Source of the DNA: Isoperla grammatica
Taxonomy: Eukaryota; Arthropoda; Insecta; Plecoptera; Perlodidae
Assembly (NCBI GenBank): GCA_945910005.1
Contig: OX246743.1
Span: 9,523,587 to 9,587,586, forward strand
Direction: 5' to 3'
Length of the DNA: 64,000 nt
Part shown: positions 25,201-36,200 of the stretch, in pieces
Numbering within the stretch: the first letter of the stretch is position 1
How the letters are laid out: every line of letters begins with the position of its first letter
Program-made: the position numbers and the translations under genes
Notes under the pieces: model-generated
Seen by the model: the letters and a program-made list of their open reading frames with translations, nothing else
What the model was told of the DNA's origin: nothing
Databases searched by the model: none

Positions 25201-28200
25201 GTATCTACTTAGTCGATGCTTTATATTCGAAAGTGTATGATTTTTGACAGTTTCAATGGTAGGGGATAGGGAAATCGACGGATTTCAAATATTTATATTA
25301 AAAAAGTAGTCGATGAAACTACTTTATTTTTCGCTAATATTTACCACGATATTTAAGTGTATATTCAACATGATTTGTAGCACAATGACAAATAGTTGGG
25401 TATACAGTGGATCGACTTTAATTAGGAGCAAGGAGCTATCTCGATGTTCACTTATCTATTCAATTCTTCGTGACAAGTGCATGTGACAACATCGCTGTCT
25501 CTTTCGATCGTTTTGTTATAATGTATGATGTTCGTAGCAATAACATACTGCCCTTTAAAAAATACAGACCATTTTTCTATCCGGGTGAAAGTGATATTTT
25601 CGGCGACAAAGAAAATTTTTCGGCGAAATTCTTGCTTTGTTTACCAGCTAATAAAGTAATCGGTGCTTCGAGGTCATCGAAAGAAGCACATGCATTTTGA
25701 TTCCTAAAAATCTCAACCATATTTTAGGCGTTATTTGCGAACCCTTGGCATTGAATTTAATTTAAAAACTTTAATTAAATTAATTATAATAGTTATTAAT
25801 AATTAATGTAAATTGTAATGCATTAAGAATTAAGAATATAAAATAACCTTTTACTTTTAGTCAATGTTCTTGGTGCATAAACCAGGATAATAACCATTGA
25901 GTCGATGGTTAGTATCCCGCTCGGCAATATCCAAAGAAAAATGGTTGTTTGCGGAAAGGAACTATTTAGGAACTTAGTTCCATTTTGAAAGGAACTAAGG
26001 AACGCCCCAGTTCCTTTTTTTTTAGAGGAACTTGGAACTGGAAAGAGTTCCTTTTCCTTGCGTGGAACTGGAACTGGAACTAGGTCCATTTTTTAAGGAA
26101 CTTACCCAACACTGCATAATTAGAGCAGAAGGTAAATACCTAATGTATTGTTTTAAGATAATCAGACACTAAATGTTAAACAAATGAACACTTACCACAA
26201 CTAAGCAGGCAGAGTTGAAATTTTCAGCTATTTTGTCTGCTATTCGATGTCCCTTTTCATGACTGAAAGAAAACAGAGCCATTAAAACTATTTTAAGATT
26301 CACAAGGACATCAACATGAGTAGCCATGATAATCAGTTTAATGCTAGGCCTACAATATATTAAATGATAAAATATTACAAATATTTTTTTTTTTTTTTTT
26401 TGTATGCAGAGATGGCTTTCTCAGCCATTCCTCTTCCTCGATATCCATTATAAAATGGCTTCTTTTTCTGACCTGCCCATATCATTGGGCAGGGCGTCAA
26501 ATATTGTGGGCCTGTTGTGGCCAAATATGTAATTAAGTACTAACTTACCTAACGTCTTTGATATTTTCGTTTGCCAAGTAATACCCAGCCAATATAAGCC
26601 CTGATGCAGTGGCCATTTGATCAACCTGAAATTGAATGTACCATTATCTATTAGTTAGTGTAATACTTTATTTTTAAACTGTAATGTTTGTAGGCCTACA
26701 TGGAATGTACAACAGCTCAGAAGCCCATTGGCAGCAGTGCAACCTATGCAGAACAGTAGGCCTAGTACTATCAAGAGCCTTTGGATTATTTTGCTTATTT
26801 GTTGTTCTGCGATGTACCGTACTTGAAAGCTGGGTCATAGGATGTTGGCTGAATCCATCACACACCGCTGGGATCGTCATAAGGGGAAACAAAATACATT
26901 TGGGTGTGGGGGGAGGGGGGGGGGGGGCATTGGTGGGTGATTAGATCGCAAAAAGGACCGGCAGGCAGCCCAGCATGTATGAGGACGAGAAAAATGACGA
27001 GGAAAGTTATATGCATGAGAACCCTCTTTGCAGGCACAGCACCGGTCACTACAACGAGGGGCTCATCGTGACTTCTGCCTGCAGATATACAAAAAAGCAT
27101 CAATTAATAGAAGCTATATTGTTGCAGTTATTTACCAACAGTTTTTGATTCAATTCAATTCAGTCTTTCCATTTATATCAATCACTACATTACATTTACA
27201 TAGAAAACAGATAATGACACACAATCTATCTAAACTAAAAGCTAAAATTAAAGTTAACACAATTTAACATTAAATTAGGGTTGCCATACGTCCCGGATTT
27301 TCCGGGACAGTACCGGTTTTCGTGATACTGTCCCGGTGTCCCGAAAATAATTTTCGGGACACCCAAATGTCCCGGAAACACAAGTTATGTTAAAATGAAA
27401 CAAATAAGGTCACTTTCTGGTTGTTGCTTTCAAATACTTCGCGCGTCGCGGGTTCCTGTATTACCAAATGGCTGGGGGCATCTAGGTTTCTGCCAACAGA
27501 GAGGGTGCGCATGTGTCCATCTACAGCTCTACTGTCAAGGCCAAGGCAGCTAGCTAACCAGCAACCAAATTGCAAGTGACAGCAATTCTCAACTTGTCAA
27601 TAGCCTTGTCGGCGAGTCATTCAGGGCAGGGTTGTTTTAGTGGTGTCTTCATTCCATAGCGTTGCTACAGACGTGAAGATGGCCAAACCCAAGTGTCGAT
27701 TTACAGACAAACTGAAGGAGGAATATCCGTTCCTGTCTCGAAATACACAAATTGAAGATAAAGTTGATTGTTCTGTTTGACTAAGTGTATTTGGAATAGA
27801 GCACGGGGGACGTTCAGATATTCTGGATCATTAAAAATCGAAGAAACACAAATCGGGTTTAGAAACGAAGTGCACAAGTCGAAAAATTAGCGATTGTTTC
27901 ACGAAAGTCGCGGCTGCAAATGATGAACTTTAGCTTTCGGCTAAAGAGGGAACGTTTTCGTATCACACAGTTATGCATAACCAGAGTTTTAATTCAATGA
28001 ACTGTACCTCAAGCATTGTTAAAAAGTTGTTTGAAAACAAATTTTGTTGTGCGCGAACGAAAACAGGCGATTGTCGTAAACGTTTCGTGGCTGCTGCAAT
28101 ATACTCAATCTAATATACAAAAATTAATATAACTAAATAGTAACTTAAAGTTATAATAAATATTATAAATATAATATGTATAAAATATAGAGCTGATAGC

Positions 28201-29433
28201 AGCTTAGTTTTTTTTCTAGCATCTGAATTGTTATTAAATATTTGGCCCGGATTTTGTATTTGAAAATATGGTAACCCTACATTAAATAGTCCTCATAACA
28301 TCATAAATAGGTAAAATTAAAACCTTATTTATAATGCAAGTCTGAGAATAGAAGAACAGGTAATCTCAGATCCCAACATAATTACTTCTGTTTCTACCAT
28401 TCGCTTTTGTTCTTGAATTCAATAAGTTTTGCGAAAGTATGGAGTCGTGTAATGTCGGCATTACGATTGAAATGGAAAATTAGATTATTTAATGGAAACA
28501 GAATAAAGGATAGGCCTAGCCTAATACTTTGTCTTTCAAATGCATTGTTCAAGCGGGTAGATTTATGCTTAATTTAGCTGAACTAGGCCCACAATACCCT
28601 GGATTCATCGATTATCAACTATATTTCTGGCGGGACGGGAAGGAGCTTTAGTAACAGGAAAGTTGGCTAGGGCCTAGGGCCTAGGCCTATGGTTTAACAT
28701 TGCATGCTAGGGCAAACCCTCCTTCTCAGGCTATTGTGCAGCTAGCTCAGCTTCAAGGCCTGCCAGGGTGTAGAACTATAATAGGTGCAGCTAGGTCTTG
28801 AAGGATATACAGGCCTAGGTATACACCCAAGCCCATAGACTCATTCCGGAAAGAACACTGACGTAGGCCGAGGCCCCCCCTACCCACCTTCAAACAAGGA
28901 CAAAGCCATGGCACAATTTAACAAAAGTCTATCTAGGGTAGGCTACCCTTACCAAGCCTGGATTTGTTTAGATCCGAACAAAAGTTTGGAGGCAGGGGCC
29001 TCGTTCACTCTCGAATTAGCTTCGAGGCCTAGGCCTAGCCCAATGATCAAGGGTTAGCCCGCAAACAAAGGCGGGACAGAAGCATTTTTTAAATATGCCC
29101 CCTAACAAGCATTCCATTTATAGGCATACGCTATTGTAATCACAGCAAGTGTTTGTACTCGTGTATGCCTAGGCCTAACCAGAAACACACTGCAAATAAA
29201 CCCAAAGCCGCAATCGTTACCTGAGTGAGGGCTATCTCGGCCATAGGAGTCACATGTAAACATTGATGAAAAAGAGGTATTGCGTCAATAATTAACAACG
29301 CCTTTGTTTTTTTATCATCTTTAGACTTTGGTTCTTCAGCTAACAATATACCATTCACAGAACAATGCGGATATTTAGCTGCATGAAGAATCATTTTACA
29401 ATAAGCACGAGCACTGAACTTTATTTCTGCCAT
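22236..29433 (-). CDS. EMC8: ER membrane protein complex subunit 8/9
   Basis: Five minus-strand exons join in frame to 205 residues: 29433-29221, 26625-26549, 26262-26196, 22939-22845 and 22401-22236, all with GT-AG junctions. The start [20 protein letters not shown] is the typical N-terminus, followed by [14 protein letters not shown] and [20 protein letters not shown]. Exon 2 gives [12 protein letters not shown], exon 4 ALCVSQF, and exon 5 [20 protein letters not shown] before TAA. This is the UPF0172 family, an MPN-like fold without the metalloprotease residues. EMC8/9 sits on the cytosolic side of the EMC, which inserts transmembrane segments into the ER membrane. Length matches the family. 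Invertebrates generally have one such gene where vertebrates have EMC8 and EMC9. An upstream in-frame ATG at 29577 would add about 48 residues, but family alignment favours 29433. All its introns of interest carry transposon debris; the exons are intact. Confidence 0.93.
23264..26114. mobile_element. hAT-type element, 2.85 kb, in EMC8 intron 3
   Basis: The left end is caatgttgggta and the right end tacccaacactg (inverted repeat, 11 of 12). A perfect 8-bp target duplication, cataatta, lies at 23256-23263 and 26115-26122. Sub-terminal zones at about 23285-23410 and 25955-26100 are packed with ggaactnngttcc-type short inverted repeats. I could not recognise transposase domains in the interior, so it looks non-autonomous or badly decayed. 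It sits between exons 3 and 4 of EMC8, ending about 74 bp from exon 3. Confidence 0.85.
26384..26520 (-). mobile_element. 3' fragment of a poly(A) non-LTR retrotransposon in EMC8 intron 2
   Basis: A run of 18 T (26384-26401) is followed by gcagagatggctttctcagc, then the atatcattgggcaggg phrase. Both match the 3' tail of the RNase H-bearing elements at 41.74-43.26 kb. It reads as the poly(A) end of a minus-strand, strongly 5'-truncated copy. Confidence 0.75.
27276..28279 (+). mobile_element. hAT transposon remnant, 1.0 kb, in EMC8 intron 1
   Basis: Begins tagggttgccata and ends tatggtaaccc(ta). The perfect 8-bp repeat cattaaat flanks it at 27268-27275 and 28280-28287. TAGGGTTGCCA-type termini with 8-bp duplications are characteristic of hAT. 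The left sub-terminal region is rich in tcccggga-type motifs. It carries a decayed N-terminal transposase fragment. Confidence 0.85.
27679..28110 (+). pseudogene. Decayed hAT transposase N-terminus (BED-like finger region)
   Basis: From the ATG at 27679 the frame reads [20 protein letters not shown], the typical opening of a hAT-family protein with an atypical BED-type finger. After a stop/frameshift near 27780, other frames give pieces like [19 protein letters not shown] and [15 protein letters not shown] in family order. Multiple stops and frameshifts, and no catalytic or dimerisation domain, make this a pseudogene within the 27276-28279 element. Confidence 0.65.
28288..29220. other. Part of EMC8 intron 1
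   Basis: Intronic sequence rich in cctaggcct-type words, including gcctaggcctagcc. No embedded gene is seen. Confidence 0.5.
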
Positions 29434-30246
29434 GTTAATTAAGGTCACTGCCTTCTGAATCCACAGCCGCCTCCGTACGAACAGAAACAAACACACAGCC
29501 ATGACAACTTGCATTCTAGCCATCTTACAGGCAGTGGCAGTGTAATCATGGCGGATTTGGTTTGAAGTTTGTGTCATTACAAACTCAAAAGTTTGTGTGG
29601 TTCTTTCGCTTTTCTAAAATAACTGTGTAATATCCTGCTCATGTTTGCATTCTGTAATGTTACGTGAAGTATTGTTCTACTTTATAGGCGAAATGGACTA
29701 GAACGTAGTAGCCTAGGCCTAGCTCCTTTGGGAAACTAGACCTATTTTTAGGCCTGCGATCTTACTTACCTAGGCCTAGGCCTAGGCCTAAGGGCCTAAA
29801 CTTCATTCTCATCGTGCAACCGCAAGTAGTTAATCAAAATCCAGCAAATGCAATGACACTTGACCACTAGAGTGCCTTAGCTGCTGAAACGTGATCATTA
29901 TGAAGCCTATACTATTCGCAAATAATAGCCCTAGAGTCTACGACGTACTAAAACATAACCTCACTTTCATTTCTTCTTTTCTGCAGCACTCCACCCTTCC
30001 CCCCAAGATTTATTTAGTGGGTATTTATGTCCTCTAAGCCCAAACGTGCCCGGGGCCTAAAATACCGTTAAAGTGAAGTTAAAACCCGGTGGGTCTATCT
30101 AAAACAATCCCATAAAAAAAAAAAATGAATTAAAGTAAAATATAAGTGATATGAACATTTACCCTAGGGCTATGTGGTAAAACAAACAATGAAGTAAGCA
30201 GAGCTGTATAATACCACTGATTGATTCACATGTCCAAGTGCTGGAC
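29434..30246. promoter_or_regulatory. Shared head-to-head intergenic region of EMC8 and the MULE-derived gene
   Basis: The two genes' start codons lie 813 bp apart on opposite strands, so both promoters must lie here or in upstream non-coding exons. I see no TATA box at either side. An atcatggcgga motif near 29547, resembling YY1-type elements of TATA-less housekeeping promoters, lies near the likely EMC8 start. A cctaggcct repeat lies at about 29770-29790. The bidirectional-promoter idea is inference. Confidence 0.4.
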
Positions 30247-33200
30247 ATGAGTGAGATACCTCAATTTTGCTGTTGTAAGTGTGGGAAGACGTACTCGAGG
30301 AAAGCTAGGCTTAAAGTTCATGAAATGAAAGAACATGGAGGCGTATTCAGTGAAGATGGAAATAAAATGCTGTGCGCCATACCTGGATGCAGATTTTCCG
30401 TTGGAACTCGAGCAAGAATGAGGGTGCACCTGTACACCGAGCATAAACTTAAAATTCAACGGGGAATATTGAAGTTTTCAAACAAGACGGGTAATTTTAT
30501 TGAGTATTTATTAGGGCAAAGGTATTTTTTTTATTTTTTTAACCATGCACAAGTTATATGTAGGCCTACAGTAGTCTAATCCAAAACAATCCGAATCGAT
30601 TTAGTAACTCAACCTTCCCCCAAAATTGGCCTCTGGAATTATTATTCATGTCAAACATTTGTTTTTAGATTATTTAAATTGGAAGTGTGAAGAAGAAAGA
30701 GACCAGATAAGTATGTTCATAGCAACTTCTGCCCCAAAGCTGTTAAAAAATGGTGCACGAAAGACTTATCTCGCCTGCCACCGGTCGGCAACCTCGAAAT
30801 CTTCCTTCGATTCCGGACCAAACCACATTTCACAGTTCACGAAGAAAAGGCAAAAGGTATCGAAGTCCCAAGGCTCTTGTAAGACGGATATAAGTTGCCC
30901 CGCTTCTATGGACGTTGAAGAGTGTCTTGATGGCTCCGTGAGGGTAGTGTACTACAGAACTCATTGTGGCCATTCGAAATCTCTTGCCCACCAGCGCCTT
31001 AGCAAAGAAGAAAGATCTGTAATTGCAGGTACCTAGCCTATGTCTAATGTAATGAAAGCACTAAGTACTTCTATCTACACTGCTTATTAGTATTATAGCA
31101 CTTTGGAGCTTTTGTGACAGCTTTGTTTGCATTCGTAACTGCTCAACTAATAGCTCAACAATAGCTGCGTGCCAATATTCAGTGGCTGACTTCTCTCAGT
31201 TAGCCGCACTGTCCCAAAATCAATCTGCTTCTTCCTCTGACCATATGAATTGCTTGCAAGCGAAGTCAGTGGTGATTTGTTCCATTTACTCTTCTTGCAA
31301 GCAATTACTTAGATGCTGAATATTGGCACGCGACTTTTGTATCACTTTAACACTGATGAAAGTACCAGTAGCACTGTTTTCTCAGGCATGACATCGGCGT
31401 CGATTGATTACCTCATTATCTTCGACAACAATGCGTTAGCATTATTAATTTAAGCCTATTACTGTTACGTTACTACTCAAGACTGATAATATTCCAAATT
31501 GGAATTCCAACCACTTAAATCACTTGTTTTCATCTTCAGACCAACTTGCCGAAGGATTCACTTTCGACGAGATTCTCGACGACGTCCAGGATAGTCTGGG
31601 GGCCGAAGAACTCTCTCGTAAGCACCTGATATCGCGGCACGACCTGTGGAACATCGCCAAGGCCAACAAACTGACGCCCGTACTCGGGGGGTCGAGGCAG
31701 GAGGTTGGGTCGACGAGCGGCGTAGACGACGGACACGAGAACCCCGCGGCCAGCGTAGACGTCTGGGTAGTCGAACTGCGACACGTCGAAAACATTCCCG
31801 TATTGTTCTACAAACCTCGGGGATCGGTCGCCGAGACGGGTCTGGACCAAGACGATTTTATCATCGTCGTCATGACGACGGTTCAACAGGAAATGTTGAA
31901 GCAGTTTGGAGGCGACAAAATTTGTGTTGAATGTGCACATGCTACCAATGAGCAGGGCCTGTACCTCTCCACAATCATGGTAATGGTTTGTTTTTTGTTG
32001 TGTTTGATTCTCGTGAATTTATTTAGTAAATGGTTACAAAAAGTATTCATGTGTCCGTTCTGAACGATTGATACTCGATAGTAATGATGGTATGGTTCTA
32101 CTATTCGATTTCGAAACAATTCCTTTACTAATCAATCCCAAATTTGAAGAATGCCCAACCCTAGTTGAAACTATAGGCCTACTTAATTATTATAAAAGAA
32201 ACGTAAGAAAGTTAGTTAATTCCTAAGCGATTCCTATGATGCATTAATCGATTGAAATTTTGGAATCCATTTCATCCCTACTTCATAGTAACTATCAGAT
32301 TATCTTGAGCATCATAGGCCTATAGTATACAAAATAACATAACGACATTTAACTTCTTACAAACTCATACGTTCTTTCCACGATAGTTGTTTTTTTAGTT
32401 GAATCGCCGCTTTCATTTCATTATGAGATGCAAGAAGTTACATTTTTGTGTTCAGAAGTTAATCCTAATGTAGTCAAATAATTTTAAAAATGACTTGCAC
32501 ATAGCCTATTACTGTTGCAGGTGGTGGATGAGTTTGGAATGGCGTTCCCCTCAGCGTTCTGTTGTAGCAACACGACTGGCGCGGAGGTATTCAGGATATT
32601 CTTCTCTTCCGTCCTGGAAGCGGTTGGCTACATCGTGTGCAACGTATTCATGTCAGACGACGACGCTGGCGTTCTATACAACGCGTGGACGTCTGTCATG
32701 GGAGTTCCCGATCGACAGCTGTTTTGCTCGTGGTCTGTGGATACTAACTGGAGACAAAAGTTGAAAGAAGTTAACGGAGGTATGTCGCGTTTCATTACGT
32801 TTCACCTACCTATTAGGGCTGAGAGAAAACGTTTATTTTTCCAAAAGTTTTGCATTTAAATGTAGGCTTAACACCCCTCCAATTCACAAAATGATAACAA
32901 AAATTTGTCCAACGAAATAACTTGAGCGAACAAATAATCACATCATTAATGTGTTTGCTTTTATATTCATTGTTGATTGTAATTTATAATCACCATCTTT
33001 AGTGTCCAACTCTCCACTGTCATTTTGTCACAGGGCACGGTTAACCGTGCGCAAAAATGTGTACATGTTTATGTTTACACGACTCAGCCCTTACTACCTG
33101 TGCGGGTGTATCATTCGAGTAGTTTAGTTTGTTTGCAGTAAAATATAACATGGAATGGCTCAGTGTAGGTTTTGTAACCTATATATACCAGTGTATTATG

Positions 33201-36200
33201 TCACATGAAAATATTTGGTTCTCTAATCATAAAACAGGTGTTGAAAAGCAAGCTGCTGTTTACAAAACACTGCGGCTACTTTTGGAAGAGGCTGACGAGA
33301 CGAACTTTCAACATCTTTTGGAAGACGCTCTTTTACAATTTTCACGCGATCCGGACACTGCCGAATTTCGAGAATACTTCCTGAATAACTATGCTAACCG
33401 AGCAGAGATGTGGGCCAGTTGTCACCAGCTACAAGCAGGTATTGTTAATGTTGTTGTTGTTGTAATTGTTGAATTGTTTCACATTATTCATCAAAAGAAG
33501 TGTTAGGCTGTGTAGTCCAGTTTTTAGTTTTCTATAATATGGGCACCACACACATTTTTAACTTCGAAATTGAAACCTTGAGCTGTGGAAGTACCAACGT
33601 TATTTTCTCTTAATTTTTCAGCAGCCGATACCTTCAGTATTGCTTCTTTACTTTGCTACAAGTTATACATACATATTTTTCCCCAAAATACATGCTGCTG
33701 CCAAACAATTTTTATTGTTGTAAATAGGGATGTCAAATGATTAAATTATTATAATCGATAATCGAATTCACTTTCACCTCCATAATCCAGGGTTACCACC
33801 AAGTATTTTTTTAAATCCTCCAATGATACCAAAAAAATCCTCAAAAATCCTCCAAAACACATTTATTCTACAATAACTTAGCATTAGGCCTATAAAGTGT
33901 GAAAGAATAAAAAAAAATTTAAGGTTATGCGTTATGCCAGATGATCTTTAAGAATTTACCTTTCCATTATAATTTATATATAAATAAATAATAAATTTAT
34001 TTATATATATATAATAAACAAGAAACAAGCGACGCAATCGAGTACAAATCTAAACGAACAGCCGTCCGCGTAATTTTCCACGAGTGGAAACCCAAATAAC
34101 AGCATACACTCATAGGGAAGTCAGTCGTCACGTCACGTCACGGGCTCACGCTCACGGTTCTGCTTGTTACCAACGAGGCACAGGCAACGCGCTCTATCGT
34201 ACACTAAAACAAACACACATGTTCTGCAAAGTTGACGATAGAGGACGCTACTTAGGCCTACTACTAGACCAATCACAACGCTTTACGTACCGCATTGGCT
34301 GTCTCCCACACAAGCTCCACCCTCTGCTTGCTAGTATAGTATGACAACTTACAAAAACACAGTTGAAATCTCGATATTTCACACGTGTTTTGAGACATCG
34401 TGTCCTACTTTTTTTCTCTATGATCGTGTCTATGCGGCGGGTTCAAGTGTAGATTGTCCAACTTTACTTTTTACGTTATTAAATCGATCTTTATGGCAGA
34501 ATTTTCAAATTATAGTAAATTTCACGGTTTTTACAATAATAGTAGAAAATCCGCCAATTTGACCGTTAATCCTCATGTCCGCGAGGCACCCTAAAAATCC
34601 GCAAAAGAGGATAAACTCCGCAAAAACGGCAACCCTGCCATAATCGATTATTAATCGATTTTAATCGTTTTGTAAAATGTCGGTATAGTAGCAAGTTTCT
34701 TTCAAACTTCGGTCTGGTTTCGGTTAGTTTGAATCGCCCGCGCAAGCCACAAGTTCGCACGGAGTATGTGGCAGACTACGGCATGTGGGTCGAAATACTC
34801 ATTCGACTTCTTTTCGACTATCGATATATTATACGCCATGGAGTTTTTTTGTTTTGTTCTGTCCAAGATTTCGACGATAATGACGATAATTTCTGTCCTA
34901 GTTAGGCCTGAAGGGCTATAGTTATTCACTTTCCATTTTTTTTGTACCAATAAGTATTCAAGTATGCTGGATATGCGTTGCAATGTTACTTTCATGTGCA
35001 GCGTAATTAAAATTTACGTGAATGCTGCGGCTGTGCTGTCAGAAATTATGGGTCTTCTTCTTAGCGCAATAGCGGTGCTAGCGCTAGCGCTCGCGCTCGA
35101 ATAGGCGGCGGATCTTGAGAACTAAATTTTAAAAAAGCGGGAACATTTAAAATCCACGGCAAATTGAAACGGCCCAGTTCAGGCTAAAAACGCAGCACGA
35201 TCTAGGGAAGCATCTCCACCGAATAGGGGTGTTTGAGACGAGTACCTGCAAGCTGTGTGGAAATGGGGATCAGGATAGGAGCCACCTGTTTGTATGTCCA
35301 AAACTGGCAGGTGAACGTGACGCAATGCCGAGCGGCATGAAGAGGGTGGAGAAAGAAGCGTGTCTCTACTGGTTGACCAGATTCAGCATGATGGCATAAT
35401 AGCCAAATGTGGGCATTTGAGAAGAAGAAGAAGATTTTTTTTTTAATAATCGATTAATCGTTTTCGATTAATAATCGATTAATCGAATCGATTTAATTGT
35501 AATCGTTGACATCCCTAGCTGTAAATGTACATGACCTACTATGGTCTAGGAGGTGAATTATTTTCAGTTCGTGATTTTTTTTTGGCAACCGCATTTGTAC
35601 AGAAAAATCTGTATCCATACAGCTCACTGGATTTGGATACCGTTCGCCGTTCGGCATTGCACACAACAAGATATAATGACAATGGCAAATCATAACAAGA
35701 ATATATTTAAGCGAGTGAAGCGAGCGTTTCCACGAGACTCTTATGGCACTTTGTTCTGTTTTTTTTTTTTTGTACCGTACTAGACTCTAACGGCACTTCA
35801 TTCTGTTTGTTTGTTTGTTTGTTTGTTTGTTTGTTTTTTTTTTTTATGTCCGTCGATAGCGGTCGAACGGAAAGTCCGATCAACTTGAAATTTGGACCAT
35901 CCACAAGCCTCGATGTGGATTGAAGGTGTATAGTTTTGAGGCAAATTCGTTTGAAAAGTTACAAAGTTACACCATAGTTAGGCCTACTGCAAAATATTTT
36001 TCTGAAACAAAATGGCGGCAAAATGTGAGATAGCCATATTTTTTTAAAGCTTTTTCCGGTCACAAATATGTTCATTTAATGGCTATCTGATCAATATTGG
36101 CAAAGTTACTCAAAAGTTACTCAAAAATATTTTTCTGAAAAACAGTAACAGCAAAATGTGAGGTGGCTGGCTATCTTGTAGTACATTTTTATCCGGTCAC

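Larger units (their letters stand above)
33725..35517. mobile_element. Outer hAT-type element in intron 5, carrying two other insertions
   Basis: Left end tagggatgtcaa and right end ttgacatcccta form an inverted repeat. The flanking octamers gttgtaaa (33717-33724) and gctgtaaa (35518-35525) match at seven of eight. Sub-terminal zones are full of aatcgattaatcg. Inside lie a complete smaller hAT element (33788-34637) and a retrotransposon fragment (about 35166-35435). Confidence 0.8.

Noticed and set aside
25823..26089. 88-codon open frame with [19 protein letters not shown] repeats
   Set aside because: It is a translation of the ggaac/gttcc sub-terminal repeats of the hAT element.
31524..32063. 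179-codon continuous frame over MULE exon 3
   Set aside because: Its ends read into intron on both sides. The exon was trimmed to 31540-31979 by splice signals and frame continuity.
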